Shown here: piece by piece, positions 1-8,426 of the stretch | Numbering within the stretch: the stretch's first letter is position 1 | How the letters are laid out: every line of letters begins with the position of its first letter | DNA from: Lysobacter sp. BMK333-48F3 | GTDB lineage: Bacteria > Pseudomonadota > Gammaproteobacteria > Xanthomonadales > Xanthomonadaceae | Assembly: GCF_019733395.1 (NCBI RefSeq) | Contig: NZ_JAIHOO010000001.1 | Coordinates: 5,160,493-5,224,492 of the forward strand | Length of the DNA: 64,000 nucleotides | Direction: 5' to 3' | The notes under the pieces: model-generated | Told to the model about the DNA's origin: nothing | Databases searched by the model: none | Seen by the model: the letters and a program-made list of their open reading frames with translations, nothing else | Made by a program: the position numbers and the translations under genes

Positions 1-2
1 CC

Positions 3-377
3 ACCGGCAGCGCGACCGTGATCTGCCCCGCGCCGGACGGCGGCGGCTGCCGGGCGAGCACCGACTGGAGCGCCGGCTGGCTGGTGTTCGCCGACGTCGA
101 CGGCGATCGCCGCTACGGCCCCAGCGACACCCTGATCCAGCGCCGGCGCGCGCTCGCCGGCGACATCCGCCTGCTCAGCACCGCCGGACGGACCCGGATC
201 GTGTTCCAGCCCGAGGGCGACAGCGCCGGCTCCAATCTGACCTTCACCCTGTGCTCGTCCGGCGCCGGCGAGGCCGGCCTGCTGGTGCTGTCCAATCCGG
301 GGCGGGTACGCCTGGACGCCGCCAGCGCCGCCCAGACCGCCGCCTGCCGCTACGGCCGCCCCCCGACCGGCGGTTAG
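3..377 (+). CDS. Type IV pseudopilin, C-terminal part (GspH/FimT type)
   Basis: The window opens inside this gene, so the prepilin-peptidase site and N-terminal helix are missing. About 124 residues remain. They match the C-terminal beta domain of FimT/GspH minor pseudopilins: an ICPAPDGGGC segment, then DWSAGWLVFADVDGD, a TFTLC strand and an LVLSNPGRVRL strand ending at a late cysteine. The paired cysteines and the WxxGWLVFxDxDGD signature are usual in this family. Minor pseudopilins help start or cap type IV pili or type II secretion pseudopili in the inner membrane and periplasm. The gene ends at TAG 375-377 and is followed by about 200 bases with no recognisable gene. FimT/FimU versus GspH cannot be decided without the N-terminus and upstream genes. 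Confidence 0.7.
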   Translation, partial: TGSATVICPAPDGGGCRASTDWSAGWLVFADVDGDRRYGPSDTLIQRRRALAGDIRLLSTAGRTRIVFQPEGDSAGSNLTFTLCSSGAGEAGLLVLSNPGRVRLDAASAAQTAACRYGRPPTGG

Positions 378-575
378 CCGCCCGGTCCGGCCAGCGCGAG
401 CCGGCGATGCGCGACGGCGAAGACCGGGCGGGAAGCGTCCGTCGGCGCGACGGTTCCGCTGCCGTTGCGACGACGGGCGGAGCGCGGCGGCAGGGCGGAC
501 GGCGGCCCTGCCACGGTCCGGTAGGACCTTCCGGGTTAGACTTGGCCCACAGCCCTCCCCCCGGGGGCACAGTTC

Positions 576-1454
576 ATGAATCGAATGTCCGAGGACGACA
601 GTAGTAGCACCCACGCGCCGGAACACCACGAGAAACGGCGCTCCTGGCTCGACCGCATCAGTTCCGCGCTGTCGGGCGAACCCAGTTCCCGCGAAGACCT
701 GGTCGAGTTGCTGCGCGACGCGCAGTCCGACGGCCTCATCGCCGCCGACACCCTGCGAATGATGGAAGGCGCGATCGCCGTCTCCGACCTCACCGTCGGC
801 GACGTGATGATTCCGCGCTCGCAGATGGTCGCCTTGCCGGCCGACGCCAAGTTCCTCGACCTGATGAAGCTGGTGGTCGAGTCCGGCCACTCGCGCTTCC
901 CGGTCCACGGCGAAGACAAGGACGAGATCCTCGGCATCCTGCTGGCCAAGGACCTGCTGCGCGGCGTGGTCGCCGACAACGGTCCCGGCACCATCCACGA
1001 GCTGCTGCGTCCGGCGGTGCTGATCCCCGAGTCCAAGCGCCTGGACGTGCTGCTGCGCGAGTTCCGCCAGTCGCGCAACCACATGGCGATCGTGATCGAC
1101 GAGCACGGCGGCGTCGCCGGCCTGCTGACCATCGAGGACGTGCTGGAGCAGATCGTCGGCGAGATCGACGACGAGCACGACGACGCCGAAGACCCGGACG
1201 CGCTGATCGCGGCCCAGGCCGACGGCCAGTACGTGGTCGACGCGCTGACCCCGATCGCCGACTTCAACGAGCGCTTCGGCGCCGATTTCGACGACGACGA
1301 GTACGACACCATCGGCGGCCTGATCATCGCCGCGATCGGCCACCTGCCCGAGGCCGGCGAAGAGCTGACCCTGGACCGCTTCGTGTTCCGCGTCGCCAGC
1401 GCCGACGCGCGCCGGGTGCACGCCTTCCACGTCGGCGTGCTCGGCAACGGCTGA
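576..1454 (+). CDS. corC: CorC/HlyC family CBS-domain protein
   Basis: A 292-residue protein of normal length for CorC. A charged N-terminal stretch is followed by two CBS domains (roughly residues 70-195, including GDVMIPRSQMVALP and HMAIVIDEHGGVAGLLTIEDVLEQIVGEI) and a C-terminal CorC_HlyC transporter-associated domain (roughly 205-290, with YDTIGGLI). CorC is a cytoplasmic adenine-nucleotide-binding protein linked to Mg2+/Co2+ efflux and tolerance. It is usually encoded near lnt/ybeY, but here it has no such neighbours within view. ATG at 576 was chosen because it gives the full family length. A corA-type Mg2+ channel gene lies 1.5 kb downstream on the same strand. The acidic EIDDEHDDAEDPDAL linker after the second CBS domain is typical. 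Confidence 0.9.
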   Translation: MNRMSEDDSSSTHAPEHHEKRRSWLDRISSALSGEPSSREDLVELLRDAQSDGLIAADTLRMMEGAIAVSDLTVGDVMIPRSQMVALPADAKFLDLMKLVVESGHSRFPVHGEDKDEILGILLAKDLLRGVVADNGPGTIHELLRPAVLIPESKRLDVLLREFRQSRNHMAIVIDEHGGVAGLLTIEDVLEQIVGEIDDEHDDAEDPDALIAAQADGQYVVDALTPIADFNERFGADFDDDEYDTIGGLIIAAIGHLPEAGEELTLDRFVFRVASADARRVHAFHVGVLGNG

Positions 1455-1460
1455 GTCCGC

Positions 1461-1483
1461 GCGGCCGGCTCCGCGCCGGCCGC
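1461..1483 (+). terminator. Hairpin after corC, likely terminator
   Basis: A perfect 9-bp stem (GCGGCCGGC / GCCGGCCGC) with a 5-base loop begins 6 bases after the corC stop. Only a short CGTTTCG follows, so the U-tract is weak. The rest of the 1455-1720 gap shows no gene. Confidence 0.5.
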
Positions 1484-1720
1484 CGTTTCGATCCCGCATC
1501 CCTACGCGCTGCCGGCCCGGCGGCGCGACGGACGCTTGCGCCCGCCGCAGCGTCGCCGCGATGGCCGGCCGCAACCGCGCCCGCTCGCGCGCTTCTGCCC
1601 GGTGCGACAAGCCCAGCCGCGATAACGGCCAGCACCGGGCGTCACCGCGCCCGCGCACGGCCGACCGCCGCCTGGGCCTGTTTACAATGGCCGCCACCGC
1701 CCCGCCGGACCAGGCTGCCC

Positions 1721-2950
1721 GTGACCGCATTCCCCCGATTCGTCCGGCTCTACGCCCTCGCCGCCCTGCTGCTCCTGTCCGCCTTCGTCCACGCCGCCCC
1801 GCCGCCGGCCCCGGCCAGCGCGGCCGGCGCCAAGCCGCCGCGGATCGGCATGGTCACCATGCAACCGGGCGAAGAGTTCTGGTCGCGCTTCGGCCACGAC
1901 GCCCTGGTGGTGCTGAATCCGGACAACGGCGAAGCGATCTCGTACAACTTCGGCTACTTCGACCCCAGCGAGCCCGATTTCGTCCAGCGCTTCGTCCGCA
2001 ACGACATGCGCTACCGCCTGCTGGCGCTGCCGTTCGACGCCGACATGTCGCAGTACGCGCACGAAGGCCGCGGCGTGAGCCTGCAATGGCTGGACCTGAC
2101 CCCGGCGCAGGCGCGCGAGCTGGCCGAAGCGCTGCGCCTGAACGCTTTGCCCGAGAATTCCTACTACCGCTACCAGTACTTCGACGACAACTGCGCCACC
2201 CGCGTGCGCGACGCCATCGATCGCGCGATCGGCGGCGAACTGCGCCGCCAGACCGAGGGCCGCTCGCACGGCAATACCTTGCGCAGCGAAGCGCTGCGGC
2301 TGTCTTCGCCGGAACCGTGGATGTGGGTGTTGCTGGACGTGATGATGGGTCCCAAGGCCGACCTGCCGGTGCCGGTGTGGGCCGAGTCCTACGTGCCGGG
2401 CCGGCTGGCCGCGGCGCTGCGCGAGGTCAAGAACCCGCAAGGCCGGCCGCTGGTGGCCGAAGAGCGCAGCCTGCTGCCGCATCAGATCTCGCCGGAACCC
2501 GAAGGCCAGCCGCTGCCGTGGTGGCCCTGGGCCCTGGCCGGGCTGGCGCTGGGCGCGGCGCTGGCCTGGATCGGCGACCGCAGCCCGCGCGTGCTGGCCT
2601 TCGCCGCGTTGCCGCTGTGGGGCGCGCTGGGCGCGGTCGGCGCGGTGCTGGTCTACGCCTGGGCCGGCACTGGCCACGACTACATCTGGGCCAACCGCAA
2701 CCTGCTGCTGTTCAACCCGCTGTGCCTGCTGCTGTGGCTGGGCGGCCTGCGCGCGCTGTTCGGCCGCGAGACCGGTTCGGGCTTCGTCTGGCTGACCGCG
2801 CTGGTGGCCCTGTGCGCGCTGGCGGCGCTGTTCCTGTATTGGCTGCCGGTGTACCCGCAGCGCAACCTGCATTGGATCGCGCTGTGGCTGCCGATCCACG
2901 TCGGCCTGTGGGTCGGCTTCCGCAAAGCCGCCCGATTGCGCTTGGCCTGA
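1721..2950 (+). CDS. DUF4105 (Lnb N-terminal-like) membrane protein
   Basis: A 409-residue protein starting at GTG. A signal peptide or first membrane helix (LYALAALLLLSAFVHA) is followed by a periplasmic DUF4105 domain (about residues 35-215). That domain carries the family motifs FWSRFGHDALVV, YNFGYFD and YRYQYFDDNCATRVRDAID. The conserved His in FGHD and Cys in DNCATR resemble a cysteine-peptidase-like or transacylase-like arrangement. The C-terminal 150 residues form about five hydrophobic helices. The domain is shared with the N-terminal part of lacto-N-biosidase LnbX, but its activity in Proteobacteria is not established. A later ATG within the frame would remove the signal sequence, so the GTG is preferred. 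corA starts 38 bases downstream on the same strand, so the two may be co-transcribed. Confidence 0.75.
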   Translation: MTAFPRFVRLYALAALLLLSAFVHAAPPPAPASAAGAKPPRIGMVTMQPGEEFWSRFGHDALVVLNPDNGEAISYNFGYFDPSEPDFVQRFVRNDMRYRLLALPFDADMSQYAHEGRGVSLQWLDLTPAQARELAEALRLNALPENSYYRYQYFDDNCATRVRDAIDRAIGGELRRQTEGRSHGNTLRSEALRLSSPEPWMWVLLDVMMGPKADLPVPVWAESYVPGRLAAALREVKNPQGRPLVAEERSLLPHQISPEPEGQPLPWWPWALAGLALGAALAWIGDRSPRVLAFAALPLWGALGAVGAVLVYAWAGTGHDYIWANRNLLLFNPLCLLLWLGGLRALFGRETGSGFVWLTALVALCALAALFLYWLPVYPQRNLHWIALWLPIHVGLWVGFRKAARLRLA

Positions 2951-2988
2951 GGCTTGCCCGTGCCGGCGAGCGCGGGCAGGATGCCGGC

Positions 2989-3981
2989 ATGACCACGCCC
3001 GACCTGCCCCAATGCGTCATCAACGCGGCCGCCTACGGCCGCGACGGCAAGCGCCGCGACATCGGCCTGGACGAGATCAGCGACGTGCTCGCCGTCGACG
3101 ACGGCAGCTTCGTCTGGGTCGGCCTGTACGAGCCGGACGAAGGCATCCTGGACAAACTGCAGGAAGAATTCGGCCTGCACGACCTGGCGGTCGAGGACGC
3201 GCACAACGCCCACCAGCGACCGAAGATCGAGTCCTACGGCAACTCGCTGTTCATCGCCATCCATACCGCGCAGAAGATCGACAACCGGATCCGCTTCGGC
3301 GAGACCCACCTGTTCGTCGGCCCGCGCTACCTGGTCACCGTGCGCCACGGCGCCTCGGTCAGCTACAAGAACGCGCGGGCGCGGATGGAGCGCGAGCCCG
3401 ACCTGCTCGAGCACGGCCCCGGCGCGGCGCTGTATTCGGTGCTCGACAGCGTGGTCGACAACTTCATGCCGATCGTCGAAGGCTTCACCCTGGAGCTCAA
3501 CGAACTGGAGAAGGACATCTTCGCCGAGGATTTCCGCAAGGACACCGTGCAGGAACTGTACGACCTCAAGCGCGAACTGACCCGCCTGCGCATGGCGGTG
3601 TCGCCCTTGCAGGACATCCTGGGCCAGCTCGCGCGCTCGCGCGGCGGCCTGATCGACGAGGAAATCCAGCTGTATTTCCGCGACGTGCTCGACCATGCCG
3701 TGCGCATCAACGAAACCACCGACACCTTGCGCGAGATGCTGACCACCGCGGTCAGCGTCAACCTGTCGCTGGTGACCGTGCGCCAGGGCGAGATCGTCAA
3801 GCGCCTCGGCGCCTGGGCGGCGCTGCTGGCCGCGCCGACCCTGATCGCCAGCTGGTACGGAATGAACTTCACCCATATGCCGGAACTGGCCGGGCAGTGG
3901 AGCTACGCGATCCTGATCGGCACGGTGATCGCGGTCTGCATCGTGCTGTACTTCGGCTTCAAGCGGGCTAAGTGGTTGTAG
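2989..3981 (+). CDS. corA: CorA-type magnesium/cobalt channel
   Basis: A 330-residue CorA protein of normal length. The cytoplasmic N-terminal funnel (including a DLAVEDAHNAHQRPKIE segment) leads to two C-terminal membrane helices. The pore signature is complete: YGMNF with Gly291-Met292-Asn293 ends the first helix, and MPE lies in the periplasmic loop. The last helix ends in the basic tail FGFKRAKWL. CorA is a homopentameric inner-membrane channel that takes up Mg2+ (also Co2+ and Ni2+). The same frame stays open far upstream, but similarity begins at ATG 2989 (MTTPDLPQCV). The gene lies close behind the DUF4105 gene and is followed by a repeat-rich gap, where transcription probably ends. 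Confidence 0.92.
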   Translation: MTTPDLPQCVINAAAYGRDGKRRDIGLDEISDVLAVDDGSFVWVGLYEPDEGILDKLQEEFGLHDLAVEDAHNAHQRPKIESYGNSLFIAIHTAQKIDNRIRFGETHLFVGPRYLVTVRHGASVSYKNARARMEREPDLLEHGPGAALYSVLDSVVDNFMPIVEGFTLELNELEKDIFAEDFRKDTVQELYDLKRELTRLRMAVSPLQDILGQLARSRGGLIDEEIQLYFRDVLDHAVRINETTDTLREMLTTAVSVNLSLVTVRQGEIVKRLGAWAALLAAPTLIASWYGMNFTHMPELAGQWSYAILIGTVIAVCIVLYFGFKRAKWL

Positions 3982-4001
3982 GGGCGCGGTAAGGGCGAAC
4001 A

Positions 4002-4300
4002 GCAAATCCCCCCTGCCCCCCTTTTTCAAAGGGGGGAACAGCAAGGGCGGCGGCCGCTTCAGAAACGACGGCGGCGGCAGCGGAAGCGGAAGCGACAGCA
4101 AAAGGCAGCGGCGATCGTTGCCAGCTGGGTACGCTCCGACTCGTGAGACGGGCCACCACTCCCGTTGCGACAGGCCACCATTCCTGCTGCGACAGGCCCC
4201 CACGCGCTGCCGCGCACGACAACTCGCCCCCTTTGAAAAAGGGGGCTGGCGCCTGAGACGGCACGAAGTCAGGCGGCTCCAGCGGCGCCGGGGGATTTGC
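4002..4300. repeat. Composite intergenic repeat, copy 1 (about 300 bp)
   Basis: This occupies most of the 523-base gap between corA and cstA. Left end (4002-4039): GCAAATCCCCC followed by a CCCCCC-TTTTTCAAA-GGGGGG palindrome and AAC. Inner palindrome (4226-4246): GCCCCC TTTGAAAAA GGGGGC. Right end (4290-4300): GGGGGATTTGC, the inverse of the left end. The same three parts recur in the same order at 8399-9470, and the left-end part recurs again at 9501-9536. The cores between the ends differ in sequence. No ORF in it looks real. The last 200 bases before cstA hold its promoter region, including a GACCCT-CTG-AGGGTC palindrome (4473-4487) just before the ribosome binding site. Confidence 0.75.
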
Positions 4301-4504
4301 TTTGGCTTTGGGCGCTTTGGTTTGGCCTTGGCTCAGCCCTCGCCGCACCGAGCCCGCCATCGGCACTCCCCGACGCCCGAAACCGCACCGCCAGCGGCCC
4401 GAATCGCCCCCTAAGACCAAAGTATCAGCCGGGTTTGCGGCATTGCGCATTGACCCGTGCCGCCCCCGGCGCGACCCTCTGAGGGTCAAACTGGGAGGGT
4501 CGTC

Positions 4505-6577
4505 ATGAAAGGTGGTCTCGGCAAATTGGGCTGGGCGGCCCTCGCAGTCCTCGGGGCGTTCTGCCTCGGCACCATCGCGCTGCGTCGCGGCGAACACATC
4601 AACGCGTTGTGGATCGTGGTCGCGGCGGTGTCGATCTATCTGGTCGCCTACCGCTACTACTCGCTGTTCATCGCCAACAAGGTGATGCAGCTCGACCCCA
4701 CCCGCGCTACGCCGGCGGTGATCCACAACGACGGCCTGGACTACGTGCCGACCAACAAGCACGTGCTGTTCGGCCACCATTTCGCCGCGATCGCCGGCGC
4801 CGGCCCGCTGGTCGGCCCGGTGCTGGCGGCGCAGATGGGCTACCTGCCCGGCCTGCTGTGGCTGATCGTTGGCGTGGTGCTGGCCGGCGCGGTGCAGGAC
4901 TTCATGGTCCTGTTCGTGTCCAGCCGCCGCAACGGCCGCTCGCTCGGCGACCTGGTGCGCGAGGAGATGGGCCGCGTGCCCGGCACCATCGCCCTGTTCG
5001 GCGCCTTCCTGATCATGATCATCATCCTCGCCGTGCTGGCGATGATCGTGGTCAAGGCGCTGGCCGAAAGCCCCTGGGGCATGTTCACGGTGATCGCGAC
5101 GATCCCGATCGCGGTGCTGATGGGCGTGTACATGCGCTACATCCGACCGGGCAAGATCGGCGAGATCTCGATCGTGGGCCTGGTCCTGCTGCTGGCGGCG
5201 ATCTGGTACGGCGGCAAGGTCGCGGCCGATCCGGTGCTGGGCCCGGCCTTCACCTTCACCGGCACCCAGATCACCTGGATGCTGATCGGCTACGGCTTCG
5301 TCGCCGCGGTGCTGCCGGTGTGGCTGGTGCTGGCGCCGCGCGACTATCTGTCGACCTTCCTCAAGATCGGCACCATCGTCGGCCTGGCCATCGGCATCTT
5401 CATCGTCATGCCCGACCTGCGCATGCCGGCGCTGACCCAGTTCACCGACGGCAACGGCCCGGTGTGGAAGGGCGGCCTGTTCCCGTTCCTGTTCATCACC
5501 ATCGCCTGCGGCGCGGTGTCCGGCTTCCATGCGCTGATCTCGTCCGGCACCACGCCCAAGCTGCTCGCCAACGAGTCGCACATGCGCTACATCGGCTACG
5601 GCGGCATGCTGATGGAGTCCTTCGTCGCGATCATGGCCCTGGTCGCCGCCTCGGTGATCGACCCGGGCGTGTACTTCGCCATGAACAGCCCCGCGGCCCT
5701 GGTCGGCAGCGACGTGCACGCGGTGTCGCAGACCATCAGCGGTTGGGGCTTCAGCGTCACCCCGGAAGTGCTGGAGGCCACCGCCAAGGACATCGGCGAA
5801 CACACCATCCTCGCCCGCGCCGGCGGCGCGCCGACGCTGGCGGTCGGCATCGCCCAGATCCTGCACAACGTGCTGCCGGGCGAGAACACGATGGCGTTCT
5901 GGTACCACTTCGCGATCCTGTTCGAGGCCTTGTTCATCCTCACCGCGGTCGACGCCGGCACCCGCGCCGGCCGCTTCATGCTGCAGGACCTGCTCGGCAG
6001 CTTCGTGCCGGCGCTGCGCCGCACCGAGGCCTGGGGCCCGAACCTGCTCGCCACCGCCGGCTGCGTCGCCTTGTGGGGCTACTTCCTGTACCAGGGCGTG
6101 GTCGATCCGCTCGGCGGCATCAACACCTTGTGGCCGCTGTTCGGCATCGCCAACCAGATGCTCGCCGGCATCGCCCTGATGCTGTGCACGGTGGCGCTGT
6201 TCAAGCTCAAGCGCGACCGCTACGCCTGGGTCACCATCGTGCCGACGGCGTGGCTGCTGATCTGCACCAGCGCGGCCGGCCTGATCAAGATCTTCGACGG
6301 CAATCCGGCGGTCGGTTTCCTCGCCCAGGCCAACAAGTACAGCGCCGCGATCGCCAAGGGCGAAGTGGTCGCGCCGGCCAAGAGCATCGAGCAGATGCAG
6401 CAGATCATGGTCAACAGCTACGTCAACACCGGCCTGACCGCGCTGTTCCTGTTCGTGGTGTTCAGCGTGCTGGCGTACTCGATCGGCGCCGTGCTCAAGG
6501 CCCGCGCCAACCCGCAGCGCAGCGACCGCGAGTCGCCCTACGTGGCCCTGAAGCCGCACGAAATGGGGAATATCTGA
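4505..6577 (+). CDS. cstA: Carbon starvation protein CstA (peptide/pyruvate transporter family)
   Basis: A 690-residue polytopic inner-membrane protein with the CstA hallmarks: YYSLFIANKVMQLDPTRATPA near the N-terminus, HFAAIAGAGPLVGPVLAAQMGYLPG, and a late VDAGTRAGRFMLQDLLG loop. CstA/BtsT proteins import pyruvate or peptides during nutrient limitation. This copy sits beside peptide hydrolases and peptide transporters, but the substrate cannot be read from sequence. ATG 4505 has a strong GGGAGGG ribosome binding site 5 bases upstream, so the longer upstream frame was rejected. The small ybdD gene begins one base after the stop, forming the usual cstA-ybdD pair. Confidence 0.92.
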   Translation: MKGGLGKLGWAALAVLGAFCLGTIALRRGEHINALWIVVAAVSIYLVAYRYYSLFIANKVMQLDPTRATPAVIHNDGLDYVPTNKHVLFGHHFAAIAGAGPLVGPVLAAQMGYLPGLLWLIVGVVLAGAVQDFMVLFVSSRRNGRSLGDLVREEMGRVPGTIALFGAFLIMIIILAVLAMIVVKALAESPWGMFTVIATIPIAVLMGVYMRYIRPGKIGEISIVGLVLLLAAIWYGGKVAADPVLGPAFTFTGTQITWMLIGYGFVAAVLPVWLVLAPRDYLSTFLKIGTIVGLAIGIFIVMPDLRMPALTQFTDGNGPVWKGGLFPFLFITIACGAVSGFHALISSGTTPKLLANESHMRYIGYGGMLMESFVAIMALVAASVIDPGVYFAMNSPAALVGSDVHAVSQTISGWGFSVTPEVLEATAKDIGEHTILARAGGAPTLAVGIAQILHNVLPGENTMAFWYHFAILFEALFILTAVDAGTRAGRFMLQDLLGSFVPALRRTEAWGPNLLATAGCVALWGYFLYQGVVDPLGGINTLWPLFGIANQMLAGIALMLCTVALFKLKRDRYAWVTIVPTAWLLICTSAAGLIKIFDGNPAVGFLAQANKYSAAIAKGEVVAPAKSIEQMQQIMVNSYVNTGLTALFLFVVFSVLAYSIGAVLKARANPQRSDRESPYVALKPHEMGNI

Positions 6578-6578
6578 G

Positions 6579-6800
6579 ATGGGCACCGCACTCGTCCCGG
6601 CCAGCCAGTACCAGTTGTACAAGCGCACCTGGCGCCGCCTGGTGCAGACCGCGCGGCTGTGCTGCGGGGTGCCGGACTACGACAACTATGTCCGCCACCT
6701 GATGGAGAAGCACCCGGAGCGGCCGATCCCGGACTACGCGACCTTCTTCCGCGAACGCCAGCAGGCGCGCTACGGCGGCGGGCGGTTCGGCTGTTGCTGA
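6579..6800 (+). CDS. ybdD: YbdD/YjiX family small protein, CstA partner
   Basis: A 73-residue protein that starts immediately behind cstA. It has the conserved core of the family: LCCGVPDYDNYVRHL, then HPERPIPDYATFFRERQQARYG, and a C-terminal GGRFGCC. Members are nearly always encoded directly after CstA or BtsT genes and are thought to be small accessory proteins of these transporters. The mechanism is unknown. Length matches the family (about 65-75 residues). The CC pairs near the start and at the C-terminus are typical. A strong intrinsic terminator follows 32 bases after the stop and closes the two-gene operon. Confidence 0.9.
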   Translation: MGTALVPASQYQLYKRTWRRLVQTARLCCGVPDYDNYVRHLMEKHPERPIPDYATFFRERQQARYGGGRFGCC

Positions 6801-6832
6801 GCCGCTGCGACGCGAGCGACGAAAACGAAAAG

Positions 6833-6857
6833 GGCCGCCTCCGGGCGGCCTTTTTTT
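6833..6857 (+). terminator. Intrinsic terminator of cstA-ybdD
   Basis: GGCCGCC - TCCG - GGCGGCC stem-loop followed by seven T residues. It is preceded by an A-rich stretch, so it might also act weakly in reverse. Confidence 0.92.
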
Positions 6858-6891
6858 AGCGACGTTCTTTGGTCGGCGTTGCCGCCCCCCG

Positions 6892-7028
6892 GTAGGAGCG
6901 GCGCAAGCCGCGACAACCGAAGCGTTGCGATACCACGCCACCGACCGCAGCCGACGATCGCGGAGATCCGCTTCGGCCACCGCGCTCGCGTACCTCGTCT
7001 CTCCTGTCGCGGCTAACGCCGCTCCTAC
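6892..7028. repeat. Inverted pair of the GTAGGAGCGGCGCAAGCC repeat
   Basis: The left copy (6892-6914) and a right inverted copy (7006-7028, with one variable triplet at its centre) flank about 90 bases. Short elements of this type are scattered between genes in Xanthomonadaceae and behave as REP-like sequences. The pair lies between the cstA-ybdD terminator and the 3' end of the DUF819 gene, where two transcripts converge. Confidence 0.7.
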
Positions 7029-7035
7029 AAGACAA

Positions 7036-8295
7036 TCAGACCGGCGCGGCGCCGGCCAGCGAGCGCAGGGTGATCCCGACCACGTAGGCCAGGCCGGTGC
7101 CGGTGGCGTAGCCGAGCGCGCCGAGCAGGGCGCCGACCGGCGCCAGCGAGGGATGGAAGGCCGAAGCCACCACCGGCGCCGAAGCCGGCCCGCCGATGTT
7201 GCTCTGCGAGCCGATCGCGAAATAGAACAGCGGCACCCGCAGCAAGCGGCCCACGCCCCACAGGATCGCGATATGCACGGCGATCCAGATCAGGCCCAGG
7301 GCGAACAGCCAGGGCTTGTCGAGCAGGGCCAGGATGTCCATCTGCAGGCCGATGCAGGCGATCAGGAAATACAGCAGCAGGCTGCCGATCTTGGAGGCGC
7401 CGGCGCCTTCCAGCTCGCGCGCGCGGGTGAAGCTCAGGCCCAGGCCGGCGAAGGTCGAGATCGCCACCACCCAGAAGAACGGCTCGTGCAGGCTGACCGT
7501 GCGCGCCCAGGACACGTTGGCGCCGAACCAGGCCGACAGCGGCGCGGCCAGGGCATGGGCCAGGCCGACCACGCCGAAGGCGATGCCGACGATCATCGCC
7601 AGGTCGGTCAGGCTGGTCACGCGCTGGTGCTGGGCCTGGAAGCTCTCGATCCGGCGCTTGAGTTCCTCGATGCCGCTAGTGTCGGCGCCGCTGCGCGCGT
7701 CGATCGCCTCGGCCCGGCTGGCCAGGAAGATCAGCACCGCCATCCAGACATAGCCGACGCCGACGTCGACCACCGCGAACTGGCCGAAGGTGGTCGCGTC
7801 GACCTGGAAGATCTCCTTCATCGCCAGCATGTTGGCGCCGCCGCCGATCCAGCTCCCGGCCAGCGCGGCCATGCCGCCCCAAGTGTCGCCGGCCACCGTT
7901 TCCGGATGCAGCGCGCGCATGACCAGGAACGCGACCACCGCGCCCAGCATCACGCTCAGCGAGGACACCGCGTACATCGCCAGCAGCTTGGGACCGAGCT
8001 TGAGCACGCCCTTGAGATCGATGGTCAGGGTCAGCAACACCAGCGCCGCCGGCAGCAGCACCCGGCTGGCGACCGGGTTGTAGAGCTTGGTGTTTTGGCC
8101 GTCGACTAGGCCGATGGTGTTGTAGATGCCGGGGATGAAGTAGCACAGCAGCAAGGCCGGGACGAAGGTGTAGAACTTCTTCCACAACCCGGTCTCGCGC
8201 GAGGAGGTCCAGAACACCAAGCCTAGGGTGGCGGCGATCAGGCCGAGCACGACGATGTCGTTGCTGATGAGCGCCGTGCGGGCGGGTTCTTGCAT
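7036..8295 (-). CDS. DUF819 family inner-membrane protein
   Basis: A 419-residue hydrophobic protein with about ten to twelve predicted membrane helices. DUF819 features seen: FWTSSRETGLWKKFYTFVPALLLCYFIPG near the N-terminus, AALAGSWIGGGANMLAMKEIF, and a C-terminal YFAIGSQSNIGGPASAPVVASAFHPSLAPVG. The GGxANM and SQxxIGGPASAP motifs are the family's most conserved parts and resemble gating segments of elevator-type carriers. No substrate is established. ATG 8295 (MQEPARTAL) was chosen because GGAAG lies just upstream and similarity begins here. The 34 residues available upstream are low-complexity and lie in the repeat flank. The gene is monocistronic by spacing. Confidence 0.8.
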   Translation of the reverse strand: MQEPARTALISNDIVVLGLIAATLGLVFWTSSRETGLWKKFYTFVPALLLCYFIPGIYNTIGLVDGQNTKLYNPVASRVLLPAALVLLTLTIDLKGVLKLGPKLLAMYAVSSLSVMLGAVVAFLVMRALHPETVAGDTWGGMAALAGSWIGGGANMLAMKEIFQVDATTFGQFAVVDVGVGYVWMAVLIFLASRAEAIDARSGADTSGIEELKRRIESFQAQHQRVTSLTDLAMIVGIAFGVVGLAHALAAPLSAWFGANVSWARTVSLHEPFFWVVAISTFAGLGLSFTRARELEGAGASKIGSLLLYFLIACIGLQMDILALLDKPWLFALGLIWIAVHIAILWGVGRLLRVPLFYFAIGSQSNIGGPASAPVVASAFHPSLAPVGALLGALGYATGTGLAYVVGITLRSLAGAAPV

Positions 8296-8426
8296 GCCGG
8301 ACTTCCGAAGCGTGAGTGTCCCCGCTTTTACTTCGGATCGGCGCCGCCGGGCAAGGGTCAGTGGTGCGTGCGGTGCGAACGGGCCGCGGACGGGCAAAGC
8401 AAATCCCCCCTGCCCCCTTTTTCAAA

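Noticed and set aside
3968..6628. Long minus-strand open frame opposite cstA
   Set aside because: His/Asp/Gln-rich antisense shadow of cstA with no family features. The plus-strand CstA reading is unambiguous.
6925..8109. Long plus-strand open frame opposite the DUF819 gene
   Set aside because: Low-complexity antisense reading. The minus strand encodes a well-formed membrane protein over the same bases.
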